Below are positions 22,608 through 32,395 of a stretch of 64,000 nucleotides of DNA, piece by piece. This stretch comes from Panax quinquefolius (taxonomy: Eukaryota; Streptophyta; Magnoliopsida; Apiales; Araliaceae), in assembly GCA_020205615.1 (NCBI GenBank), contig CM035170.1:12206980-12270979 (forward strand), written 5' to 3'. Within the stretch, counting starts at the first letter, position 1. Every line of letters begins with the position of its first letter. The notes under the pieces were generated by a model. That model searched no databases. It was not told the DNA's origin and worked only from the letters and a program-made list of their open reading frames with translations. The position numbers and the translations under genes are program-made.

Positions 22608-23266
22608 AAATAAAGGAATATGCACTTAATACTTTCGGTGAGATTGAAAGCTAAAGAAAAGAGAGTTGGTTTAGAAAATCCAGTTGTGGTGGGCAGCAGC
22701 CAGCCGGGCAGCCACCACATCGAATGAGACTTTCACGCTCCCGGTTCCCCCTAACTGCACCACTCCATTTACAGCCCCCACTAGTCTGTCACTTTCAGCT
22801 TAATAAGCTCTACCAACAACTAAAATAACACAAAATTCAAGTATATATTCTAATTGTTTCTAGTCAATTGCAAAATTTTATAATTTATAACTGATATAAA
22901 TTTATTTGATTTTAATTCATATAATTATTATATTGTTAAATACTTAAAAATTGTTGTTAAAAAATAAATTGTTATTTCAAAACTTAAAATAAATGTACAT
23001 TATTATAATTTTGAAGTTTAGAATTTTACAAATTAATTTTGATTAAATACAACTCTTTCTGTAGAAATTAGGGAGTACTATATATACATTTTGTGTATTT
23101 AAATAGTTTCAGGGCATGTGTGGTTTTGGGGCTTTTTGGAATCCAAACGTAATTGATAATCTTGTTTATTTAAATACAACTTATTTTAAATACAGTCTAA
23201 TCTTTTTACCTCGTAAATGAAGCTTTATGTTCTAATTTAGGTGCAGATGGTGCGGTGAGTTTGAGT
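22608..23266. other. Intergenic DNA with a GC-richer island
   Basis: 22690-22790 is clearly more GC-rich than its surroundings but has no convincing frame. 23110-23266 is repeat-like (AAATACAACTTATTTTAAATAC) and resumes after the insertion that follows. Confidence 0.4.
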
Positions 23267-23275
23267 CTTAAAAGT

Positions 23276-23956
23276 AAGGGTGTTAGTCGAACAGAATAGC
23301 TCGATATTCGACTCGAGATCGGTTCAAAATTATGATCCAAAGCTCGAATTCGAAGTTAATTCGAGTCGAATATGATTCATTCATTTTCATTTAATGATCA
23401 CACGAAATTAAATTCGAGATATCAAAGATTCGCTTCGTATTAGGGTTCGAGTATTTTATTTTTTCTCGAACTATACTCGATATACATCTTAATGGATCAT
23501 ATTCAATATTAATTACGATCCATACTAACAAAATTAAATATGTAATATTTATATCAATCTTTATAATTTATAAAGTGTAGTATTAAATTATGTAAGCATG
23601 TCTTGAATAAATCGAATGAATTGATTGTCAATTAAGTATTACATTCTTTGTAATTTATTTACATAAATAAAAGTAAAAACTTTTATATATAAACATTAAT
23701 TTAATAATCAATTTAGTATGTAGTGGTTCGAAGATTAAGTGAAATAGTTCATATTCGAAATTCGATTTGAAGGCTCGTGAAGTAACTCGTTTTGTAAACG
23801 AGTCGAAACTTTCTGATAGAGTAGGTCCGAAAGAATGATCCGGTGAATCTGGCGCAAAATTAGAAATTCATTATCGAATTCGAGCTCAATTTTTTCGAGT
23901 CGAGCTGAATCTGATCATTAGAGTGTTCGCTGAGATTCGACTCGTTTTCACCCCTA
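23276..23956. mobile_element. Non-autonomous hAT-like element, copy 2
   Basis: 681 bp flanked by CTTAAAAGT at 23267-23275 and 23957-23965. It is the reverse orientation of the 6455-7146 family: the ACTCGTTTTCACCCCT end here corresponds to AGGGGTGCAAACGAGT there. It interrupts an older repeat whose halves lie at 23120-23266 and 23966-24000. The duplication reads 8 or 9 bp, so hAT or Mutator origin is left open. Confidence 0.85.
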
Positions 23957-23965
23957 CTTAAAAGT

Positions 23966-24924
23966 CGCTAAAACCCATTTTTTCAATGAGCAAACAAATC
24001 AAAACAAACAAGTCCTCAAAAAGTAGTGTTTGGTGTATTTGAAACTGTATAATTTTTGGTGCGTTGTCTTTGAAACTGTAGAATTTTTGGTGTGTTCGTT
24101 TAAATGCAACTTATTTCAAATGCATCCTTTTTTAACTCACAAACAACGCTTTATGAAGTAATCAAAGTCCGAATGGTGTGTAAGTTTGGTTCTTAAAAGC
24201 AGCCCAAACATATTTTTCTGATGCCCAAACGAATTAAAATGAACAAGCCCTTATTCATTAGGATTTGCTTATTTGGTTCATTTGAAATTTTAGTGTATTT
24301 TTGGTTATTTGACTTATTTCAAATACAACTTGTTTTACTCACAAACGCAGTATTTGAGACTTAAATATAACACACCAAAATTAGTACAATGTGTTTGGAG
24401 ATCTAAATGCTATCGTCCGAAACACTAGAAAGATGACCCCTCCCCTAACAAACCACTTGTCATAACCCAATTACAGATTTACATTCTCTTCTCTTTTTGT
24501 CTGCCCTAATCGGCTCCCAATTTTTTTTTCCTTCTAGTTGTAGTACATGAATGACCTTAGAATTGAATACCCAGCCAACAAATTATTTCATGTTAGGTAG
24601 ACGGTAGACCAGTTCATGTAGGAACCCATTTCAAAGGGTTGGGTATGGACTATGGAGGGAGCCGAATAATAATATTAATAATAATGAGTCTCAAAAAATT
24701 TAGTCTCAATTGACATGTATACTGATCTAAATATACTCTTAGTGTTCAACAACAACAAAGTCCAATAATTTTTTGGAGTTTTAAATAATTAAAGAAAAAG
24801 GACAAGTAATCCAAAGCTCACCAAATGGGTGCCTCAAAGAGCATTACAGCTATCATCCACATTAATCAAAGCTCAAACCATTACTTAGTTAAATAGTATT
24901 ATGATATTCCCAGTTTTGGATCTT
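23966..24924. other. Repeat-derived intergenic DNA
   Basis: 24020-24400 contains two or three degenerate copies of a unit with TTTGAAACTGTA, TTTTTGGTGTG and AAATGCAACTTATTTCAAATG, related to 23120-23266. The rest (24430-24924) shows no frame or repeat I recognise. Confidence 0.45.
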
Positions 24925-25060
24925 GTTAGCATGGAGTTATTTTTTTTTAATAAGTTGATCAATTGACCAATAGAATACTGACACACATAAAATCTCGCAT
25001 GCGTGTCAATATTTTATTAGTCAATTGACTAACTTACTCCAAAATAAACTCCATACTAAC
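24925..25060. mobile_element. MITE (TCAATTGA family)
   Basis: 136 bp with inverted ends GTTAGCATGGAGTTAT and ATAAACTCCATACTAAC, each followed inward by the AAGTTGATCAATTGACCAAT motif. It matches 31814-31951 closely in length and ends. Confidence 0.75.
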
Positions 25061-25714
25061 TATTTCTCTCGGTTTTCAACACCTGCGTTGCGTGCACGGA
25101 CATTTTAATACTCCACACTAATCATCATTCAAACATATATATTGGCATACGGAGTAACTTCAATCAAACCCATAATCCCTAGGCGCCAACAAAAAATAAA
25201 GGGTTCAAAAATAGTAAAACATAATTAAGAGAGAAATAGAAAGAAAGTTGATGTATATTCTTTCAAAGTGTTTCGGATATTTTTATATAGTATCTATCAT
25301 CTTACTTCACGAAACTAAACTATGTGAAAAAATGATACATCTCCAACTATTTTGTAGACACGACACTATGAATAAATGTCTGGCAAGGTTTAGGGTTTCT
25401 TCGTTCATCACTGATTGTAGCGTTTGGACATCTAAATACACTGCATTATTTTTAGTGTGTTGCGTTTGAGACAAATGATGGATTTGTGAGTTAAGTAAAT
25501 TGCGTTTAAAATAAACTACTATTAGACGAATAAAATTTTATAGTGCATTTAAACTTTCAAACACTTTACATGCACCAAATATAGACTTAATGTGTTTAGT
25601 CACTACGTCAAAAATAGTGTGGTGTGTTAAGGTCCAAATATGTGTTTGTGAGTTGAATATTTTGTGTTTATGAGTTGAATATTTTGTGTTTAAGGTACAT
25701 AACTTATAGTTAGG
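25061..25714. other. Intergenic DNA
   Basis: A 73-codon frame at 25248 resembles no family I know and has no splice or promoter context. 25620-25690 carries a direct repeat of GAGTTGAATATTTTGTGTTT. Confidence 0.4.
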
Positions 25715-25990
25715 GTTGTAAATGAATCGAGTCGAATCAAGTATTGAGTTGCTCAGACTGAGACTCGTTTAAGTGTTGAGTCAAGCACGATCTCAAATCA
25801 AATCCGAACAATTTGAACGAGTATTGTCTCAGTATTAATAAAAAATTATAATTTAAAAATATTTAAATAATTTATCAAATTTTAAAATATATTCATATTA
25901 AAAATTTTGAATTATTTATATTTCGAGTAGAGCTAGAACTCTTCATTTTACAGTTTATTAACAAACACTATCAACTAAAAAGGTGGGGCA
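25715..25990. repeat. CGAGTC-rich repeat relic
   Basis: Starts TAGGGTTGTAAATGAATCG and shares CACGATCTCAAATC, TCCGAACAATTTGAAC and the following AT-rich stretch with 20270-20530. A degraded copy of the same repeat. Confidence 0.5.
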
Positions 25991-26353
25991 CAAAAAAACA
26001 AGCCAGAATGTACCATTACACAAACAGATTATAAATGCACAATAAATCCTTGATTTTGAATAAAATCAGATAGAGAATTCAAAGCCGGCTTACACAAATT
26101 TGTACCAAAACAAATCTCCCTTGCAACAAAGAAATGGTAAAAATTAAACAAAGCCACACACCTAAAAAAAGAAGGGTGCCCCTGTCAATCACCCTCCTCT
26201 CCCTCACCTCTGCTCTGCTCTGTACAAAATCTATAGTACTGTTCTGTTAGTAGCAGTAACTAAGTACCTCAAAATGCCAATGGAATACAAAAACCATCAA
26301 CACAAAAACCCCTCAACTCACAAAAAACACTTTCGATCAAGTAAAATCACACA

Positions 26354-28087
26354 TCATAATAGATGATCTTGAGACTGGCACAACTCCTTCCTTAGCTTTT
26401 GAGAGAAAAGCCTGCAGGCATCCATACTCAGATCAATGGCAGCTGACAATGCCACAAATGCCGCTGCATCCTCCGTGCAGTTCACGTGCTGCACGCTAAC
26501 TTCCACCGTCGGTTTACTGCACTTGCTTCCTTCACCTTCTATACTGGCCGACATTACAAATCCTCTGTACATACAATACGGCCACAAACCGTAGCCGTGA
26601 TCGCCACTTCCCCTCGGACTATTCACAGGAGATATCGAATTGATAGGTGTTGTTCTCCCATTGGTGTTGTTCCCCACCCCTAACCCCAAGTCAATTCCAA
26701 ATTTACCCCCTTTATATGAACTGAGAGTCGATTCAGCCAATACAATACCAGCTGCGCCATTGTCCGGGCTGAGCTCAAAACGGTATCCTAGGCCGTCATG
26801 AGTGCCACGTTCGCGCCAGGCCTCGAGCCGGCCCCAGGGCTTCCAGGTGCCGTCCCCTGGTCGGAGAATGAGCCAGGAACCAGGGTTGGACCGGCTGACC
26901 CGATCTGAACCGGGCGAGGCTACAAATGGAGTCACCATAGATGCTGCAGCGACTGGCGAACCGGAGAGGTCATGGACGGTGATTGACCAGCCCTTTCGTT
27001 CTTTTCCTTGCCGCTCTCTCTCACTACCAAACGAACTTAACCATCCTCTTGCACCGGTTGCATCAGATTGTAATGATCTGAAAATTTAATTAAAAAAAGG
27101 AACTATAATTAATTATAAATTCGGAATTTATTATTTTAAAAAGTAGTAATCAAACTCTTTATTCCCTCAATTTGAATCAAATTTAACCTTAAACCAAAAG
27201 GAAGAAACAGAAAGAACCTATTTTTAACCTTTAGATTTGGTTCTAAGAGTAAAGTTAAGTGTTAATTCATGTTTTAGATTCCAAAATGCTATTTTCGTGA
27301 ACTATTACTTTACCGTACAATCTGAGCAAGCTTTTTGTTCTTCTAATTTCGAACATTTGTATTTATGCGGCAAAAAATGTGAAGAAAGAAAGAATCTAAG
27401 CTTGTGTTTTAACAGAAAATAAAAAAAAATCAATTCCAAAGAAAATTAAACCCTAATGACTAACCTTGTTCTCTGATTGCGGTCGCCCGTGCTCCGGAAA
27501 CTGAATTTGCAAGTAAAAACCGGTTGACGAATGTTGCCTTGGATCTGAAAAACTTGCGGACTACACTCCGGCTCTCCGTCGAACTGAAACACGAACCGTG
27601 GATCCGGTTCAGCTTTCACATTCAAGTGAAACTTAGCGCTCGAGGTTTTATCATCTTTGCCAACCGTAATCCAGCCATTGTGAAAAACACACGCCCTAGT
27701 ATCACTTCCCGCAAGATCCAACTGCACCGCCACCTTCCCCAACAGCCTACCGGAGTTCAGGCCGCAAGTTGTGCCTCTCCTACCGGTATAAATCGCGATT
27801 TTCAAGTACACCTTCCCGCCGAATAAAGACTTTCCAGCGAGGCTATCAAGCTCGGATTTACTCAAATGAAAACTCGCCGCCAGGGTTTGCAACTGGCCGT
27901 CGGCGAAACTGTTCTCCGGCAGTACACACGGAACGACGGCAGTCTGTACCGGAAACTTCTTCAGCTTAATTTTACAGAAACACGGCGAGGAAGAAGGGTG
28001 TATGACGGACCGAGCAGGTTTTGAAGCCACCGGAAATTTCAGCGCTAAATTACCAATAGAGAGTCGAACGAATGGACACGGATCCAT
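26354..28087 (-). CDS. DUF1005 family protein (plant-specific)
   Basis: Two exons, 28087-27465 and 27077-26354, joined across a 387-bp intron (27078-27464). The donor is ACAAG|GTTAGT and the acceptor TTTTCAG|ATC, and the join keeps the frame, giving 448 residues. It starts MDPCPFVRLSIGNLALK, the typical family opening. Exon 1 holds the first half (CFCKIKLKKFP, YTGRRG, FKFSFRSTGDR-like end). Exon 2 carries the hallmark HDLSGSPVAAASMVTPF, SPGSDRVSRSNPGSWLIL, a GYRFELSPD segment and a C-terminal HVNCTEDAAAFVALSAAIDL stretch. Length and domain order match the family, which includes Arabidopsis ASG1, a stress-associated gene. The molecular activity is unknown. I see no signal peptide or membrane segment. 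The frame is clean, unlike the surrounding transposons, so this is very likely an expressed host gene. Confidence 0.95.
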
Positions 28088-28465
28088 TCTTAATTCTCTT
28101 TCGGCGAATCAATTCGAATAAGTAGAAGAAAATAAGAAACAGAGGGTTTGAGAATGGAATTTGAGCTTAAAAATAATGGAATCAAGTACAAACGCAAGCT
28201 GTAACAGTTATGGAAGAATCCATTAGAATCCGCATTTCCCACCAATCTGTAACAATTCTACAACTTCCATATTCATCTTCTTCCTTTCTAGAATTTTCTT
28301 TTGCTAACTAAAAATTTGTTTTTCTCTCTCTAGAATTTATGTGAGAGAAAGATAGAGAGGAGAAGAAGCTTACATACTCTCTGTCTCTCGCCTCTTCACT
28401 GTGTGCGTGGTTGGACACAGCTGTATACAGCCTGTCGGGCCGAAGTTGACGGTTTCTATAATCGA

Positions 28466-28482
28466 CCAACTCTTTATACTTT
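28466..28482 (-). promoter_or_regulatory. Candidate TATA box of the DUF1005 gene
   Basis: On the minus strand AGTATAAAGAG lies about 390 bp upstream of the ATG. Between them is a CT/GA-rich leader (28320-28400 contains CTCTCTC and GAGAGAG runs), common in plant 5' UTRs. Position only; no direct evidence of a start site. Confidence 0.35.
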
Positions 28483-28746
28483 TTCCTCTGACCAAATTGC
28501 CCTTCCCCTTATCCTCCTTCCTTCTAATAAACACTTGAATTGAATGGGTCCTACTTGATCGATCGGGCCGTTGGATTTGCGGAACTTGAATTGTAGGGAT
28601 GGTGATGAATCAGTTTTATTGGGTAAGGATGGAAGGACACGTGGCGGGATGGGATTTTTTGTTTGCCGCTCTTGTGACTGAGCCGATGTGGACTGTGAAA
28701 CGTCATAATAACGTGGATTATTTAAAGTTTATAATAATATACTGAG

Positions 28747-28891
28747 AATTGTTAAATCCACAATAGAAATTATTATTTTCACAATAAAAGTGTTGCTATA
28801 GATCCTATAGCGACAATTTTCACCGTCGCTATACATCTACATCGACACTTTTGTTGTGGAAATAACAAAAAATATTGTGAATTTAACAATT
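28747..28891. mobile_element. Small palindromic MITE upstream of the DUF1005 gene
   Basis: 145 bp with inverted ends AATTGTTAAATCCACAATA and, from the other strand, AATTGTTAAATTCACAATA. Both arms continue through an ACAAAAGTGT-type block to a central TATAGCGAC inverted pair. It lies immediately left of a Stowaway. Confidence 0.75.
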
Positions 28892-28901
28892 ACCTAATAT
28901 A

Positions 28902-29185
28902 CTTCATCCGTTCCTTAATATAAGTCGTTTTAGAGTTGTGTTGTGAGTATTAAGAAAATAATTGTATAACATTAACTATAATATCAATTGTCTATATTGC
29001 CCTTGTATTAGAATAAGAGATTGTTATTTATTGGACAAAAAATAGTGAGAAAATCAAAGTTATATTTAATACTTAGAGTAATATTAGAAACTAAGCAATT
29101 AATGCTTATTTGAAATTTTCAAACGACTTATATTAAAGAATAAAAATATTTCTCTAAAATGATTTATATTAAAGAACGGAGGGAG
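28902..29185. mobile_element. Stowaway MITE, copy 1
   Basis: 284 bp between TA dinucleotides (28900-28901 and 29186-29187). Ends CTTCATCCGTTCCTTAATAT and AAAGAACGGAGGGAG are inverted repeats of the Stowaway type. It shares TTATTTATTGGACAAA and CAATTGTCTATATTGCCC with the 31447 copy in the opposite orientation. Confidence 0.85.
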
Positions 29186-29497
29186 TAATAATTATCTGCT
29201 CCGGCTTTTATTTAAAAGGGTAATACTACATTAAAGAATAATGGTGTAATTTAATGTATGCTGTGCAAATCTGCGCTGTTATTATGGTTTTTATTAATTA
29301 GAAGGTTTAATAAGTCGTTATATAAGTTAAGAAAGAAGAATATACTACTACTACATATACGTCTAGAAGTTAGATAAGCTGTGAATTAGCTGTCTGTAGA
29401 TATAATAAAGATTAAAAAAATAAATAAAAATATCTTAAATTTAAGAGCTATTGTAGGCGTACATAAAAATTAGACCGAGTGTATTTGAATTTTTCTT
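29186..29497. other. Intergenic DNA
   Basis: AT-rich, no frame and no repeat recognised. Confidence 0.4.
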
Positions 29498-30167
29498 ATT
29501 TATATTTGGATTAAATATATTTTTTCTCATTCTATTAAAGGTCGGTTTATAAATGTATCATCGAACTGATTTTTTTTACATTCAACTCACTAAACTACAA
29601 TTTTTTTTACAAACCGTTATTAATTTTGTTAAATTGTTTGACTTTGGACGGAAAAATGACATGTAATACCGCGTGAGAGAGAGAAAACTTATATGTCACA
29701 GTATTTTTCTTTCTAGCATGCCTAGATGGAAACTCTTATAAATTTAATGCTAAACTAATCAAAATCAAATAAATAATATAATCCATTCAAAATAAAAGTA
29801 CAATAAAAATAAAATTTTTAAACTTTATTTTAATCATTAATATTTGTTTGGTATGATAAAACTTTGATATTATAACATACAAATTTTTTTCGATACAATT
29901 TTAAATAAATTATATAAATTACACATAAATATGTAATTTTCTTTTAATTTAAATAACTCATTAAATTCATTAATTTTATTAAACTCTCTTTGAGATAAAA
30001 CTAAAATTAGTAATATAACATATAAATGTCTGACATGTTATATTACTAATTTTGTCATAATACTTTCAACTTTAATAATGAAAATTATTTATATTTTTAC
30101 TTTGACAAATTTTATTTTATGTTATGTTATTTATTTTATTTTCATCAACAAACCCTTCAAACATCAA

Positions 30168-30168
30168 T

Positions 30169-30240
<72 letters not shown>
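30168..30240. repeat. Palindromic (AAT)n(ATT)n tract
   Basis: About twelve AAT units followed directly by about thirteen ATT units, so the tract is its own reverse complement and can form a hairpin or cruciform. The poly-isoleucine frames here are trivial products of the repeat. Confidence 0.93.
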
Positions 30241-30260
30241 CTCTCTCTTTTTCTTAAAAA

Positions 30261-30948
30261 TCCTAAATGTCATCAACAAACCCATATTCAGTAACACAGA
30301 GTTCATCATCTCCAAGTTCAGTAACACAGTTCCGAAAAATTGCCGACGCAAACAACCACTCCACGGCGGCGGCGTTTGCTGATTTTCCTTCCCTCTCCAT
30401 CACCGCCTCCACAAAGTTGCAGAAAAAGAAAACCCAGCCCATATCCCTGGGATCTGGAATTTGACTAAAGATGGAGGAGAAGAGTTGTGGTAGTTTTTAA
30501 TATAAATAAATACATTTTATTTGCATTTGTGGTGAAGAAAATATTGAATTAGATTTGGATTTCGGCTATTTCCGGCTACGGATCTGAGTTGGAGTTTTAG
30601 AACTTGGATTTGTCGATTCCTTTTGTTGTTGACAATGTTGTTCTTGGGTTTTCTTCTTTGAAATCTGAGTTTGCAGAGTCTGATGAAGATTAGGAAGAGT
30701 TGATTTTGGTGGTGGATAGTTTAGGGATCGTTTATGGGGTTTTAGTGAAATGGGTGTTTTGGTTAATGGGTTTGTTGTATGGGGGGTGGAGGAGAGGGAG
30801 AGGGAGAGGGAGAGGGAGAGAGAGAGGCGGAGAAGAGTTGTTTGAGGAGAGAGAAAGAGGAAGGGAAACTAGGGAAGATGGAGGAGCAGGAGGAGGATCG
30901 GCGATAATGGAAAAAAAAAAAAAAATAATTAAAATATTTAAAAATTAA
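30261..30948. other. Captured gene-like segment inside the Mutator-like element
   Basis: 30300-30465 is GC-richer and open on the plus strand from the ATG at 30267 (65 codons, Ser/Thr-rich, no family recognised). 30560-30780 resembles 5' UTR or intron sequence, and 30785-30850 is a GGGAGA purine repeat like a reversed CT-rich plant leader. The source gene cannot be named. Confidence 0.45.
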
Positions 30949-31446
30949 AAAAATATGAATTCATTAATTTATATAAATACATTTGAAAAAATTATTCATT
31001 AAAAGAGATTAATTTATGAAAAAATATGAATTCATTAATTTATATTAATTAATTAATTTAATTTAATTATTTATTATGTATATTCATTTGATTTATATTT
31101 TGTTTAAGTATTTGTTATAGAAATGAGTATTATTTAATTTAATTAGTTATCCAATTCAGCTTTTCCTCCTGGTACAGTTGTACACATAGATTTGCTAGTA
31201 ATGTCATGTCATTTTTCTGTTAAATGGTTAACAGACATAGACGGCAAAATCATTTTTTGTAAATAACGAATAGTTCAATGAGTTGACCGTAAAAAAAATC
31301 AGTTCGATGATATATTTGTAAACCGATCCCTAGTAGAATGACGAAAAGTGTATTTAACCCATTTATATTTTTATCCACATACAATTTTTATAAATTTAAC
31401 AATATGAAAAGACTAACGGGTCCTCTCACGAGGAAATAAACTACTA

Positions 31447-31730
31447 CTCCCTCCGTTCTTTAATATAAGTCGTTTTAGAGAAATATTTTTGTTCCTAAAT
31501 ATAAGTTGTTTGAGAATTTCAAGTAAGCATTAATTGTTTTGTTTCCAATATTACCCCAAGTAATAAATATAACTTTGGTTCTCTCACTATTTTTTGCCTA
31601 ATAAATAACAATTCTCTTTTTCCAATACAAGGGCAATATAGACAATTGATAGTATATTTAATGTTTTACAATCATTTCCTTAACACTTGTGCACAACTCT
31701 AAAATGACCTATATTAAGGAAAGGAGGGAG
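31447..31730. mobile_element. Stowaway MITE, copy 2
   Basis: 284 bp between TA dinucleotides (31445-31446 and 31731-31732). Ends CTCCCTCCGTTC and GGAAAGGAGGGAG. Same family and same length as 28902-29185, inverted relative to it. Confidence 0.88.
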
Positions 31731-31813
31731 TAGCAACTAAACTTGTATATATCTATTGATTTAGCAACCAAGGTATTATTATTGTCTTAAGTTGATAAAA
31801 TTATGTGGATCCG

Positions 31814-31951
31814 GTTAGTATGAAGTTCATTTTTGGGTAAGTTGGTCAATTGACCAATAGAATCTTGCCGACACATATGTAGCCCTCGCTCATTATCGAA
31901 GACTCTATTGGTCAATCGATTAACTTACTAAAAAATGAATTTCATACTAAC
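31814..31951. mobile_element. MITE (TCAATTGA family)
   Basis: 138 bp; ends GTTAGTATGAAGTTCATTTTT and AATGAATTTCATACTAAC are inverted repeats, continuing inward through AAGTTGGTCAATTGACCAAT. This is the best preserved of the four copies in the window. Confidence 0.8.
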
Positions 31952-32200
31952 CACTTCCAAATTATGTAATAAGAGCTTATTAAAATAGAATTTTTGTATA
32001 AAATAGAGCTAAAGTTATTTGATAATCAATCTTTATTGTATGTCTGAATACAATATTTTATTAATTTACCTTTATATTAGTTGATACAAACTTAGGATTA
32101 AGATTAAAATATAATAAATATTATATAATTAATTCAAATAAAATTACCAACAATGTATAACTAGTAAAATATTTCAAGTTTAATAAAATATAATAATAAT
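31952..32200. other. Intergenic DNA
   Basis: AT-rich spacer up to the first Ty3 LTR remnant. Nothing recognised. Confidence 0.4.
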
Positions 32201-32395
32201 TGTGACGCCCAAAATAGGTATACATCACCCATTCGAAATCGCCAAATACATGGTACATGTAAATAAATACAACTGTCAAGAATACATTATCGCAAAAAAT
32301 ACGACAACACATATAATTGTGAGTTGTATTTGTTTCTACATCATGTATTTGGCGACTCGTAATAGTGTGATGTATACCTATTTTTTAATATGCTA
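32201..32395. repeat. Two Ty3 LTR ends head to head
   Basis: 32201-32322 is an LTR 3' end in minus orientation (TGTGACGCCCAAAATAGG...CGCCAAATACATGGTAC). 32325-32393 is the same end in plus orientation (ATGTATTTGGCGACTCG...GATGTATACCTATTTTTT). The rest of both LTRs is missing. Together they form an inverted repeat, and the plus copy leads straight into the leader of element B. Confidence 0.8.

Larger units (their letters stand above)
29508..31360. mobile_element. Mutator-like element with gene-like cargo (Pack-MULE candidate)
   Basis: 1,853 bp flanked by ATTTATATTT at 29498-29507 and 31361-31370 (9-10 bp). Terminal inverted repeats of about 150-190 bp begin GG(A/G)TTAAAT and share GGTTTA-AAAT-TATCATCGAA, CTGATTTTTTTTAC and GGAAAAATGACATG-type blocks on both ends. 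The interior includes a palindromic trinucleotide repeat and a GC-richer segment (30260-30930) of gene-like composition. No transposase frame. Long inverted repeats plus the duplication size indicate Mutator. Confidence 0.85.

Noticed and set aside
25248..25469. 73-codon gene
   Set aside because: Cys-containing but no family, no regulatory context and AT-rich flanks; not supportable.
26354..26938. Single-exon short gene starting at MVTPF
   Set aside because: The frame extends upstream without an ATG to a good acceptor at 27077, and joins in frame to the DUF1005 N-terminal exon.
30119..30382. Poly-isoleucine frames on both strands
   Set aside because: Trivial translation of the (AAT)n(ATT)n tract.
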